From positions 45,117-109,116 of the forward strand of contig JASANC010001245.1 of the NCBI GenBank assembly GCA_030248135.1: a DNA stretch of 64,000 nucleotides, written 5' to 3'. Numbering within the stretch: position 1 is the stretch's first letter; every line of letters starts with the position of its first letter. This document shows positions 39,920 through 52,144 of this stretch, one piece after another. Below the pieces are notes generated by a model. It made no database searches. It saw nothing but the letters and a program-made list of their open reading frames with translations, and was not told where the DNA came from. This DNA comes from Theristus sp. LFF4_11. Its lineage: Eukaryota > Nematoda > Chromadorea > Monhysterida > Xyalidae. The position numbers were made by a program, and so were the translations under genes.

Positions 39920-42900
39920 ATGTCGACTAATCTATCAAAAATCGGTGAGTATAATGGGAAAAGCGTCCATGCTAAAACGACCTAAAATTTGCTATCTTTC
40001 AGCATTTTTGTATGTGACAACACTAATTATCTGGCTTGTCGCTACACAATCACCAACCGTGGGCAGACTATGCTCAGAGAGCACTGAATGTGGCCAAGGT
40101 GCTTATTGTGCCAGTAACAAACGATGCGCATGTTTGACAAGTTATGTCGACATCAGTGGATACTGTTGGAGAAGTGTGCTTTTCACTGTTGCTTTTTCAA
40201 AAGGCTTTAACATAAATGCAAACGCAAATGCTGAAACCGAAAACAATAGAAATCAACCCCGGTGAGGCTGGATGTACGCAGAATCGACAATGCGAGGCGG
40301 TTTGGCCTAATTCGTATTGCAGCAGCGGCGAATGCAAATGTGGCAACAACCAACCACCTTTTCCAACACTGGATGGACTGGTGTGCATTAACTATGGTAC
40401 GATGCAAAAGCACATAGCGTTGAAAACATTTGTGAACACCGATGCTTAATGTGTTTTTGGTTAACGCAGGTGAATGCCCAATTGGACAGCATCATACGAA
40501 GTTTACACAAAAATCAGAAGTGATGCCATGCTTCTATGGGCTGTACTATTCACCATCGGGCAACGCAGACATTGGTCCAGCAAGCCCAATAGCGGCACAT
40601 GTTCGTTCGTTCAGTTGTCCAGAAACATACGATTGTATCTGTTCCACGCCAAACTGCGCCACTGGCACTTCGTCGTTTTGTTGTCCAAGTAGAGGTGAGT
40701 TTTCAGAGTGGCTGCATTGTAATTAGGGGCACCAAACAGTGCTGCAAACTATATTCGCTACGTCACATTTTTTCAGCATACGCGTGTACGAACAATTTCG
40801 AGGAAGGCGAATTCCCAGGCAGTGGCGGCGGCACTGTAACACGTTGGTACTTTGATCCGCTGACGGCCGAATGCAAACCATTTGACTACAGAGGATCCAA
40901 CGGAAATGCGAACAATTTTGAAACAATGGAACACTGCGAAAGCTACTGCAAACAAGGTTTCTGTATTATCTTTCTTATTAAACGTGACCCAATATGCGTT
41001 TGCACGCACAGATAGAGAAAATGTTTCATGGCTGCGCGGCAATTTGAAATCAGCAAAACTTAACGTATTCTGACGGCAGATTTGTGCAAGAAATTGAGAA
41101 AAAACAATTGAAATTTTTTCTTACTAAATAAACTTATTTTATTTCATATTCGAATTACGTTCAGGCGCGAAACATTTTTTCAGCTGTGCGGCTTTTCCAC
41201 ACATCATTCAACATTACTAGGCCTCTTTCGCATGAAAAAATAATACTCAAAAATATTTTACGTATGTTGTTCTATTGTACAGGGCGTTTCAGAAGTAGTG
41301 GGTAGGTGCTTGGCGCGTTATTTCTCGAGTTGTGTTGAACCATATTCAATGAAATTGCATTGTGTTGTTCTTTGTTGTCTGCTGGTATCGCGTGACCTGG
41401 TGATTTCTGGTTCATTTTTTGAATTTTTCATGTTTTGCTCTGTCATTCGTAAGCAGATGAATGAATTTCCCTGAAATTCTGCACAAATTTAAGTTGATCT
41501 TTCCTAAACAACTGTCTAAAACTTCACTGATTAAGGTTCAACACAACTCGACAAATAACGCGTCAAACACCTACCCACTACTTCTGAAACACCTTGTAGT
41601 ACATATTGTACAGTCGAACTCAATAATATGTGGAATCAGCTGATTGGTCGGCCGAGGGAAGGCTACCCACACTCCGCACCCTTCTTTTTTCGTGGATCTG
41701 GATTCTATTGAAACGTGTTGTGAATTTCCAGCACCCTTTTCATGCTAAAAATAAACTCAAAGGGTTGGAGAATTCAGATTTTTTTTCAACAGCTCAAATT
41801 GCATTTTTTTGTATGACGACGACGACGACGTCGTCGTTTAATTTTTGCGTGTGAACTGAAAGACAAAAGCCTGAAATGAGTGCGCTATGTAGCCAGTTGA
41901 TGTGGGTTTCATTCCTAGCTGACCGATCGACATGCGTCCGCAATTTAAAAAATGCGTTCCGACTTCGCGGACGACGACGACACGACGACGACTTTGCTTT
42001 CATCTTTCATTTTCACCGTTTTCAAGCTGTTTTTGGTAAGCTGCTGTGTTCATTTACTTGGTGCACGCAGCAAACCATACACAGCGCACTCCTATCAGGC
42101 TTTTTGTCTTTCAGTTCACACGCAAAAATCAAGCGACGACGTCGTCGTCGTCATCAAACAAAAAATGCATTTTGAGCTGTTGATTAAAAAAAAATTGAAT
42201 TTTGCAGTCTCTAACATTTTCAGTTTTTTAGCATGAAAAGGGTGCCTGAAATCCACACTCATTCAAAAGAAACACGTTTCAATAGAATCCAGATCCACGA
42301 AAAAAAGAAAGGTGCGGAGTGTGAGCAGCCTCCCCTCGGCCGACCAATCAGCTGATTCGACATATTATTGAGTTCGACTGCATTGTATTATGCGTGTGCA
42401 GACGTAGAAAGGAAACCAGTTTCAATCTTTATGTGGCAATTCAAAGTCACCTAAGTGACTCGGCCCTATGTGTGTCGGGGGACTCGGATCACTTTACCAA
42501 TTTTGAATTCCCGCGTTATCCATGAAACTGTTTACCTATCTATGCGCGCATTGTGTTGCGGGACCAAAATAAAAGATCATAGTACATACATACAGGGTGT
42601 TTCAGAAGTAGTTGGTAGGTGTTTGACGCGTTATTTCTTGAGTTGTGTTGAACCATATTCAATTTTTTTAGACAGTTGTTCAGAAAGACAACTTAGATTT
42701 GAGCAAAATGTCACAGAAATTCATTCACCTGCACACGAATGACAGAGCAAAACACAAAAACATTGATTTCGGCAAGCAACTGGGTGGGGTTCTTGTTTGG
42801 CACCGGCGCGAAACATTAGCTTGTATGCAGCCAAATCGTTTCATGCATGAATGCGAAATGTTTTTTAATCCGACTTGCTTGCTTTAGTTTTTTATATTTA

Positions 42901-45900
42901 CCGGCTGTTTGAGCGTGCTAAACCTTTTTATCACTGTTTTTATTATCTTTTTATCACTATCAATATTTTTCAGCCAACAATGGGCTCCAGAGTGCCAACC
43001 GAAAATCGAGTGTTTCTTGTGAAGAAGTTCTATCAAACGCGCAATGCAAACAAAGCTTGTCGACGAACTTCAAAACAGTTCCACCAGAACTTCAAGCCTG
43101 GTGGTGTACCTGAGCTGACTTATCGATTTGAGTCAACTGGATCAGTTAACGATTTGCCTCGAACTGGACGATCGTTGGCAAAGATAACCCTCTCGAAAAC
43201 AGATAAAGTTGAAGAAATGCTGTCACACAGCCCGTTCAAGTCATTTCGGCGAACATCACTTGGACTATTAGAACGTGGCGTTGACGTCAGTCACAGCAGC
43301 GTTCGACGCATTCTCGTTGATTTGGACTTCAAACCGTTTCTGGTCCCTTTTTTAAATTTTTTTGCTTTGCTCTTTCGTTCGTGTGCAGATGAATGAATTG
43401 GTTTAAAATGTTGCACAAATCTAAGTTAAGTCTTCCTAAACAGCTGTCTAAAATTTCGTTACAAATGGTTCAACACAACTCGAGCAATAACGCGTCAAAC
43501 ACCTACACATTACTTCTGAAACACCCTGTAGTTGCGGAGCGACTCCGTTAACCGTTTTAACTTCCCAATTTCTTCCAGCATCCAAAATCTTCTAGAAGTT
43601 GGCCCCTCCTTTTAAAAATCACAAATGCAGTCGAAATTGGTATTTGGAGGTGCAAAAAAGTAAATCTGATATTTCACAAATCCAGTTTCACAGAGTTCAT
43701 TTTTTAGTTTTGCTACAAGCAATTTTTCGGTATCATCCATCCAATAGTTTTAAAGTACCAAAAGTTTGGGCAATCAAATTTTGCAGCTTGCGGCCGTGGT
43801 CGTCCACAATACAGGACAACTGCTGACGGCGGCAACGCAGGACAAGTTGGACGAGCCAGTCCATTGCCAGTCACATGTGACACCAGTTCTGGCTCAGGAT
43901 CAGATTGCAGAACGTCATTCGAATGCAAAGCTGTTGGCACGCGCAACTATTGCTGTCCCACTGTTGGTTAGTCAAATAAACATGTTGATAACGACCACAA
44001 TTTTTGCACAAAAGGCACATAAAGAACTAAACTTAATCAACCGATTAGACACCGTCTGTTCGCGTGCCGGAGGAGTAGCTTACAACGCATTGTTCTTATA
44101 TGAATCAACAGAGCCGACAACAAGCAAACCATATGACGAGGGATATCTTCCAAAAATGGGTGCAGTTACATACCCAAGGTACACATACAGATTGTACATA
44201 GTTGGCAAAAAACCTCATTGTTTATAACTTTTTCAAAACTCATTCTTGTGAACCTTTTTAACAGGTTTTACTACGACCGAGATGCGGCGCGCTGTCGTCA
44301 ATTTACTTGGCTTGGACAAGCCGGCAATTTCAACAATTTTCTCACCGAAGCACATTGTGATTTGTACTGCTCAAAAAGTGCGTTTACATACAGTATTGTT
44401 GCTCAAACTTGAACGCTGTTATCAAGTTTAAAAACATCAACTTTTAAAGAATAAACTTTTTATTTTAAAGCTGTGTGTATGGCGGGCGTGCCATTGAAAG
44501 ATTCGACAGGTTATGTGAACGTGAACTGCGCTGGCAGCAGCAGCAAATGTCCCACAACTCACGAATGCAAATCAAATCTCTGTTGTCCTCGAGCGGGTTT
44601 GTATTTCATTGACTTATCGAAGATTAAAAAAACACAAAAAAACAATTTTTTTCAGCATTTGTCTGCAAACTTGAAATGGCAGCTGGTGGCTGTTCCAGCT
44701 ATTCAAACCGATGGTGGTACAATGCAGCAACTGGTAACTGCGAAGAATTTCAATACAGTGGCTGTCAGGTATGATCATGGTTGATTGCCCGCTGCCATCC
44801 TCTTTATTTGTCTGCTGCTATATGCATTTTTGCTAATTCAGGGTAATGCAAACAATTTTGGCTCTTACACCGATTGCCAGTCGTTCTGCAAAGATGCCCG
44901 AAGTGAGTGGCTGAAGAAAGCTTACTTTTGTATCATCTTTAAAAGCAACAGAAAACATACAATATTTCAGTTGAGCCTCAGTGCCTGCAAGGTAAAGCAC
45001 TAAAGGACGCTAATGTGAACTACGCCGTGTGCGGTGGACCATCTGGCACTGTTACAAGTTGTCCCAGCAATTACTATTGTTATTTTGACGGTCAAACATA
45101 CGGATGTTGCCCTACGCAGGGTACGTTCTTGATGGTTTTATTCCGTTATAATACCAATGTTGTTGATTTTCTGAGAGTATGAAGAACTTTCAAATAAACA
45201 TAGATGGTATGAATAACTCATTCGACAAACTCTGAGTTTGAATAATGAATGGTGAATCAAATCAAATAGTATTATTCACGTTATTTTTCAAATTATTCAT
45301 TATTCACTTGAATAATTTGCCGATAGTAAATGATTAATGAATAATGAACAATTGTTTATGGGCCTTTACCAGCCACTATGTATTTTGAGTCCAAACTTTT
45401 TTATATTAATTATTCGTCACCAATAGTACTATTTGAAGAATGAGTTTGGTGTGGATGGATAGGATGTTAATCAACCTTTACACAGCAAGAAGACTTTTTC
45501 ATTTCATCACGAATGATGAAAGTTATGGCCGTTTGAAAATTTAAAATTTTTGCAATGAGCTTTCTGAAATAATATTGTGGGAGAAATCGTTAATCTAAAA
45601 ACCCCGTTATTCATTAGTTGACGAATGAACAATGAGCCAATAGTATACCGTCCATACTTTCAATACGGTACACATTTATATTCCGATTTGCAGCATTCAC
45701 TTGTGGTCAAAGCTTCAGTCAAGGGCGCGAATGCGGACCGGAAGTAACTCGTTGGTACTACGATTCAACATCGCGAAAATGTCAAACTTTCACATACAAA
45801 GGTTGTGACGGCAACAGCAACAACTTTGCAACCCAACAAGACTGCAATGAATACTGCAAAGTGGACAGTGAGTTCTATCAATAAACACGGTAATTTTTTG

Positions 45901-47484
45901 TCGTTCTTTGTTTTAATAAACTTTATGAAACCAGCGCAAACAAGAACGGTTAAAACTCAGACTGCCCCGACGGCGGCACTGTGTACACCGAAGTGAATGG
46001 AATGGCGCGCAACTGTCGCGACGACACAGACTGTCCCAACAGTCACTACTGTTCACCGGTGCATTCGGGTCAACTGACAAACACTGGATACGCCACGTCA
46101 CATTTTTGTTGTCCATCAAAAAGTAAGTACATGAGAGGAACAACACCGTTTTGTTATTCCAACATTTGTAGCCACGAGTTGATAGTGAATGGTACAATAC
46201 ATATTACATACAGACCACGTCTGTTCTATGTATCGTGATCCGGGCACGCGCTGTTCATCAACAACGATTCCACGATGGTTTTTCAACGGTGTCACACGAA
46301 CATGCGAACAGTTTATATTTAATGGTTGTGCCGGCAATCGCAACAATTTTGCAACGAAGGCACAGTGTTCCAATTACTGCCTCTCATCAGGTACAATGTT
46401 CATCATGGGCATCTATTGTGTTCATGAACGCAAATTATACGAAATGATCTGTCAACTTCAGCATGTCCCGTGGGTTCTACGGTGGCACTTGACAAGAGCA
46501 CAGGACAAGTAACCTCGTGCAGAAACGTTGGAGCGACAGGCGCAGCAAGCGACGGATGCGCAAACAAGAACACGTGCTACAACAGTCAACTACTCGGACA
46601 AAACGTTTGTTGCGGAGCACCTGCTGGCACAGACGGTTGGCGATAGCGATGGTACCGTGATACATAATTTTAAGCCTGCAAATTTATGATACAAATACAT
46701 GACACAGAAGTGTGCCCGGGTGACTCAACGCCGTTTATTAGCGCTCTCACACTACAAGCGCAACAATGCACGCCGAATGTTCACGGCACATGTCCAGGGG
46801 GCTACTTCTGTTGGTATTCGGCGCGCGGTAACAACGTCAATGCTTACTTCTGTTGTAAAGAAGAAGGCACACCACTCGATGGATGTACGGTGGTGTAGTT
46901 TTGATTGGATTGCTAAAACTACGTATTTGAAACAGCCCCACCATGTGTAAAATGAAATTGCATTTCAAAAACTGCTGAACATGACCACGTCTACAATTAA
47001 TTGCAGTGTGCCCGCCCCAGTTACAAGCAGTAAAGGGTTTGAATGGTTTGCCATATCGCTACTGCAGTCCGTCTGCCACAGCAAATGATCTAAAGGACGG
47101 TTGTGGTGCAAACGAGTACTGTCAGTACGCAGAGCGACTAAGCCAGTACATTTGTTGTGGATCAAACACTGAAGTGAAACCTAGTGAGATTTTTAACTGA
47201 TTAATTTTTGTTCTGATCAAGTAAATTTATATAATATTATGTCCACTACACACCAGTGGGCAAACATTCTGGATTCCATTGTTTTACTTTTTACAGACGT
47301 GTGCCCGCCACAACCGGCCGGTCTCACTCCGTACTTGATTGGCCGTGACTATCGCAGTTGCCACCCTTTGGCTCTTAAACATACGCCAGAAGCATGCCCA
47401 GATGATGCCGCTTGCTTGTTCATTAACGTGCACCTGCAATACATCTGCTGCAGATACACGAACGCAACCAATAACGGTCGTTGA
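39920..47484 (+). CDS. Gene C: secreted multi-Kunitz / EB / lustrin-module protein (19 exons, 949 aa)
   Basis: Exons: 39920-39944, 40003-40173, 40250-40396, 40470-40694, 40777-40956, 43787-43966, 44049-44178, 44265-44377, 44471-44596, 44656-44768, 44842-44902, 44971-45120, 45694-45867, 45961-46122, 46214-46390, 46462-46635, 46708-46884, 47007-47183, 47297-47484; 2850 nt, no stop. The second of two nearby ATGs is used because it gives the correct phase and a good signal peptide (FLYVTTLIIWLVATQ). Kunitz domains are at about 190-249, 310-390, 433-490, 541-598 and 653-711. Intron 5 is 2.8 kb of DNA transposons and intron 12 holds a Helitron fragment, yet splice sites and phases are preserved. 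The intron between paralogue exons 19 and 20 is absent: the frame runs through CAA TAC ATC and stops soon after, so the linker and the last cysteine domain (exon 21 in A, B, D) are missing. All donors are GT. Confidence 0.88.
41280..41596. mobile_element. Mariner-type MITE in gene C intron 5 (317 bp)
   Basis: Ends CAGGGCGTTTCAGAAGTAGT and the inverse ACTTCTGAAACACCTTG, with TA on both sides. Deletion derivative of the element at 42593-43528, which has the same ends. Confidence 0.82.
41611..42380. mobile_element. Foldback MITE, copy 2 (770 bp), gene C intron 5
   Basis: Same ends (CAGTCGAACTCAATA and inverse) and same GACGAC tracts and CAGCTGATTGGTCGG segment as 8428-9219. TA at left, CA at right. 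Confidence 0.83.
42593..43528 (+). mobile_element. Mariner-like element, gene C intron 5 (936 bp)
   Basis: Ends CAGGGTGTTTCAGAAGTAGT and ACTTCTGAAACACCCTG, TA on both sides. Inner repeats GTTGTGTTGAACCATATTCA and inverse follow. It carries the N-terminal part of a transposase only. Confidence 0.85.
42980..43396 (+). pseudogene. Mariner/Tc1-type transposase, DNA-binding half only (138 aa)
   Basis: From ATG 42980 (MGSRVPTENRVFLVKKFYQT) the frame shows a first helix-turn-helix with YRFESTGSVNDLPRTGRS, the conserved link between paired DNA-binding motifs, and a second one (SFRRTSLGLL, then SHSSVRRILVDL). It then runs into unrelated residues and stops; the DDE catalytic half is deleted. The frame has no internal stop in the DNA-binding half, so a truncated protein that still binds the ends could be made. 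Confidence 0.75.
45187..45595. repeat. AT-rich palindromic DNA and Helitron-family fragment, gene C intron 12
   Basis: 45187-45430 repeats GAATAATGAAT-like motifs on both strands. 45450-45587 (GGATGGATAGG near the start, GCAATGAGCTTTCTGAAATA near the end, then ATATTGTGGGAG) matches the inverse of the TC end of the Helitron-like family. Confidence 0.6.
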
Positions 47485-47877
47485 ATACAAAAAAATAATG
47501 TGTCATACATTTTGTACTCTTTTTGGATCCACGGGGTAAATTGTGAAAACAGTATTCTGTTTGATTTCGATCATTTAAGCAGTTTTTACCAGAGAATGAT
47601 TTATTTCAAGAATAACATTTTATCGTGAAGTATTGTTCTTTTGTTGAGAACGCAGCACTTCACATGCACGTGTAATTTGTATTTGTTTTTCTGACTAATT
47701 TTTGTTTGTTTTTATTGTATGAATACGGCATATAAAACCTTAATTTATCTTGTTGAAATTCATATTTTTATTGGTTATTAACAGTGCATTCTCGGAACAA
47801 TGGCACAAGGTTAAAAGCAAAGCACTAGTCATCATCATAACCGCCCCGTCTACATAAACGCCCGTGACGCACTCAGA

Positions 47878-50800
47878 ATGGAGACTTTTGAGACGGACGA
47901 CGAAATCGAAGCTGACGTTCTACAGCCTGGCCATTTTATTGGACAATGGATTGTTAGTGCCATTATGAACCACTGATTACGTTCAACAACGAATGACGAA
48001 AGGCATAATAAAACATGTTTAAAACGATCAAGTTTAGCACGGAATTTACCTTTTTTGTCCGTCAGGTGTACCTGTATAAACTGTGTAGGACAATTTCTCA
48101 TACGCTGTGCTTCTAAGAACATTCGGCAAAGGGCTTGACTTAAGGGTCAGCTAGAATTCGTTTTTTATCTTTAGATGACGTTTAGACTTATAAATAAAAA
48201 GTGGAGATCAGTTTAAACTGATAAATTCATGTGCAGGGAATCGTGGGACGCGCGGCAGCGCAGTCCGACAATTTTATTTCAGAAAGCTCATTGCGAATAC
48301 TTTGAAATTTCAATCGACCATAACATTCATGATAAATTACTAAACCAAGAAATTCTATTTGCTGGGCTAAGGTGGCCCGATGCCCTATCCATCCAAACCA
48401 AAAAATGAAACATCGGTTGCTTCTGTGATTTTACAGAACAAAAAAACCGAAAAAAATTCAGGTTGTTGTTGTTGTCGTTGTTGTCGTTGTTGTCGACCGT
48501 TTCGGTGTCCACAAAAAATCTAAACTTGCGTTCAAATTCGAATTCCAAATTGTACGGAATCCTATGTAATCGACCATGCTACGTCTGATAGGCCAGGTGC
48601 CGAATTGTGAAAAAAACTGTTTTTACCCGTGCCGGGTACAAAAAGGGTCTCCGTGAAGGGTTTCCTGCTAAAAATCGTTGTTCTAATTTCATATTCCACG
48701 GTATCCATGTAATCGACCATGCTGCGTCTGATAGGCTAAGTGCCGAATTGTGAAAAATTGTTTTTTTACCTGTGCCGGGGTTGAAAAGGGTACTGTTTTT
48801 TACCCGTGCCTGGTATAAAAAGGGTCCCCGTGAAGGGTTTCCTCCTAAAAAACGTTCTGATTATTGTGGATTTATTCACACGTGTCCGGACTAACGTGAC
48901 GTCATTTTATTTAAAAACGCCCGTTTGTCAAAGTACAGGCACTAAAATTTCAGTTTGGTGTGACTGATTCGACATTCACCATTTGTTTACGTGAAGAAAT
49001 TGGCTAAACGAAAAGTCTGATTTGCTGTGAACGACAAGCGCATGTTTTGTGGCACATGACGTCATTTCAGTGGGACACGTTTAAAAAAATAGGCCATACA
49101 AATGCAACGGAAACGATTGTAGTCAACTATGCTGCGTCTGATAGGCTGTAGTTTAGGCGCAAAATAGCGAAAAGCTTATATTAACTCGTGCCTGGGATGT
49201 AAAGGGTCTACGGAAGGGTTTGCCCCTAAAAATCTTTGCTCTGAGTACAAATGCAACAGAAACCATTGCAGTCGACTATGCTGCGTCTGATAGGCTATAG
49301 TTTAGGTGCCAAATAGCGACAAGTTGATATTAACCCGTGCCTGGGTTGAAAAGGTCTACGGAAGGGTTTGCTCCTAAAAATCCTTGCTCTGAGTACAAAT
49401 GCAACAGAAACCATTGCAGTCGACTATGCTGCGTCTGATAGGCTAAAACCCTATAAACTCTTTGAGATATAAAAGAAAAAGACAAGTTCGGAAAAATGCC
49501 CGAAGGACATGAAAAAGGCCAAATATTATTTCAGAATGACACAGATAGAAAAGTGTGACACAAGGATTTTCACAAGATCAAACATTTTATGAAACGCGTG
49601 TGAACTGGAAAGTTACAGACTGAAATAATATTTACGTCAATATATTTCTTGTCATTTCAAGGCACTGGGTTCCGGTTGTGACCGCACTCACCTCAAAAGG
49701 GTTCAGCCCGCAAACACCATATTAAGCAAGTCATTTGATACAGTATTCACAAATAAAACGAGTATGTTCACAGCAGCAAATAATTTTTTTGCAGCATCAA
49801 ATGAAGTGAGATAAAATTCGTACAGAGATTGTGCCTTCCTTGAGAATGACAAAAAAAGATATTGGCGTAAATATTATTTCAGTTTGTAACTTTCCAGTTC
49901 ACACACGTTTCATAAAATGTTTGATCTTGTGAAAATCCTTGTGTCACACTTTTCTATCTGTGTCATTCTGAAATAATATTTGGCCTTTTTCATGCCCTTC
50001 GGGCATTTTTCCGAACTTGTGGTAAATATCTTGCAAATATCACAAATGTAAACCGATCAAGAACATTGATTTCAGTTGCAAGAGAAACTAGGAGATGGTG
50101 CTAATGGTTCCGTATGGCGTGTGCGTCATCTTGACGGGACCTATGCAGCAATTAAAATCGCTAAAGAAGAAGATGCAAACGAATCAGTCAATTGGGAGGG
50201 TGCAGTCTTATCAAAACTGGCAACTGCTAACAAATGCAGCAACATTGTCGCACCTCTCAATCAAGGCACGCTTTTAACGTTTAAAAAAATATTAGCAAAT
50301 CCACTAAAAAACGGACACCATTAACTCGACAGATTGAACAAAATTGATAAGAGCATCAACAAGCTGTATTGATACATTTGTGTTTTTTTCAATGTCCGAA
50401 TCAAAAAATTACACACAGGCAGCACCGTCAGCGAAGGCCAAAAACTGTCGTTTCTTGTCTGCGAGTGGGTCGAACAGTCCGTTGAAAAAATTTTGGGTCA
50501 AGAGCAGAATATCGCAAAACGACGACTACTAAGTTTAAAATTGGGAGTGCAACTGCTCAAGGTTCAAAACATCTTTCGCATATGTGAAATTAGCAGACAC
50601 ATGTACCGTATTACCCCCAATAAACCCCCATGGGGGATTAATACGTCAGCGACTTTTAGGGGTGGGGGTTTATTGGTGGGGGGATTATTGGTGGGGTGGG
50701 TGGGTTTATTTACAAAAAAATTCTAGGGGTGGGGGTTTGTTGAAAAATGGCAAAAATACCTTGCATGGCAGGCAAGAAAGTCGCAGAAACTTCCACTCTA

Positions 50801-52144
50801 CATAGAAATTTCCTTTTATAACAGCCTTTTGTAATGAAATTACTATTAACTCACCCATTTGGGGCCTTTGGTAGCACAATTTCATCATTTTCACTGCAAC
50901 CAGTCACTGAATTCGCTGGGTATGTGTTTCAAATAGGTCTCCAATAATCCCCCATGGGGGATTATTTGTGGGGGGGGATTATTCGGAAACTGGTCAGGGG
51001 GGTGGGGGTTTATTGGTGGGGGGGGATTAATGGTGGGGGGGTTTAATGGGGGTAATACGGTATGTGGAAAACATGAACAGTATCGTCGTTTAGCGTTAAC
51101 CATTTCAGGCAATTTTCGATCTGCACTGTGTCGGTGTGTTACATCGTGACCTGAAGCCTGAAAACATGGGCGTCAACAAGGGGCTACCAATGACAGCGGG
51201 CGGTGAGCCGTCGCACGTGGTAAAACTGTTCGACCTCGGCATGGCACGAATCTACACGAAAAACGATGGAACCATGCGCGATCCGCGATCTTATGTAACA
51301 AAGACGTTGCTATTACAAAAAAACACAGTCGTATTGAATACAAGTGAGTTCATATGCAGGTTGGCATGCGGGGCACACGGGAATGGGCTAGTGGCAGAGC
51401 GGAAATGTGCCGTGATCAGTCACGAATCGATGACTTGTGGTCGTGGTTCTACTGCATGGTTGAATGGATGAACCCAACGACAGACATTCCATTGCCGTGG
51501 ACCATGCGAGGCCCTCGACATCGTGCTTGGTTGAAATCGCCAACGATGCCCGTCAAATATTTACTGCGAAACTGTCCGCTCGAATTTTTCAGAGCATGTT
51601 TTTCATCGTTTGTTAATTGTTGTATGCGAAAATCACCATACTTGTATCGAATATATGTAGCTCATTACAGCTGCACGCATACTTGCGCCTTCTATGGCCA
51701 ACGCATTGTCCGGACTATGTCTACATGTGCACCATGGTGATTAGGGCGCACGAACAGCTAGCAACCGGCGACAACGCTTATATTCCACACCCGTGGCCAA
51801 AGTATGGTGGACACAAAAAGAAAACGCACCGTCGTAAACGAAAACGAACAAAACGACGTCGCCGCTCTGTACGGGCGTCCAGCAAATCCTCAAAAGCGCA
51901 AAAGAAACCTAAGAAGACTAGAGGAAAAGCAGCGAAAAAGAAAGCTTCAAAAACGAACGAAGAACTGAAGGAATCAAAATCTAAAACGAAAGAAGTAAAA
52001 AGCCTAAAACTAACATCAATAATTCAGTCAAAACGAGAAAAACCAAAGAAAGACCCAAAGAAAGACTTGAAAGCAGCTCAATCGAAACCCAAACAAAGCC
52101 GCCAGAAAGGTCGAAAGAAACACCAAGAAAAATCAATTACCTAA
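47878..52144 (+). CDS. Protein kinase, casein kinase 1 / TTBK type (six exons, 433 aa)
   Basis: Exons: 47878-47952, 50076-50265, 50419-50561, 51109-51294, 51360-51593, 51671-52144; 1302 nt in frame. Exon 1 ends LQPGHFIGQWI and joins to LQEKLGDGANGSVW, the glycine loop (G31, G33, G36). The ATP-binding lysine is K52 (AAIKIAK). The catalytic loop is HRDLKPEN at 148-155 and the metal site is DLG at 178-180 instead of DFG, as in some CK1/TTBK-group kinases. RGTREWAS follows, and CPLEFF...LHAYLRLL...PDY ends the domain. Residues from about 315 are a very Lys/Arg-rich, low-complexity tail. Exons 2 and 5 need GC donors (GCACGC, GCATGT); no GT donor gives the right phase. Intron 1 holds a Helitron-like element and intron 3 a G-run MITE. 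AATAAA at 52279. All core residues are present, so it is probably active. Confidence 0.82.
48241..50019 (+). mobile_element. Helitron-like element, copy 2 (1.78 kb), kinase intron 1
   Basis: Starts TCGTGGGACGCGCGGC after an A and ends hairpin, nine bases, CTTG before a T: the same ends and A|T insertion as the copy at 11627-13917, opposite orientation. It holds fewer 149-bp units (about 48575-49445), a 540-bp terminal palindrome (49483-50019), and an inserted short MITE. Confidence 0.8.
48862..49098. mobile_element. Short TGACGTCA MITE, copy 2
   Basis: Inverse copy of 10218-10455, inserted in a satellite unit of the Helitron-like element. TGACGTCA-type palindromes near 48897 and 49058 are retained. 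Confidence 0.7.
50606..51060. mobile_element. G-run MITE (455 bp), kinase intron 3
   Basis: Ends CCGTATTACCCCCAATAAAC and the inverse GTTTAATGGGGGTAATACGG, both bordered by TA. Both halves carry many GGGG runs spaced by TTTATTGGTG or GATTATT. A truncated copy is at 10727-10984. Confidence 0.82.

Noticed and set aside
50344..50532. 62-codon frame in the kinase region.
   Set aside because: It overlaps kinase exon 3 in another frame; the spliced frame carries the kinase motifs.
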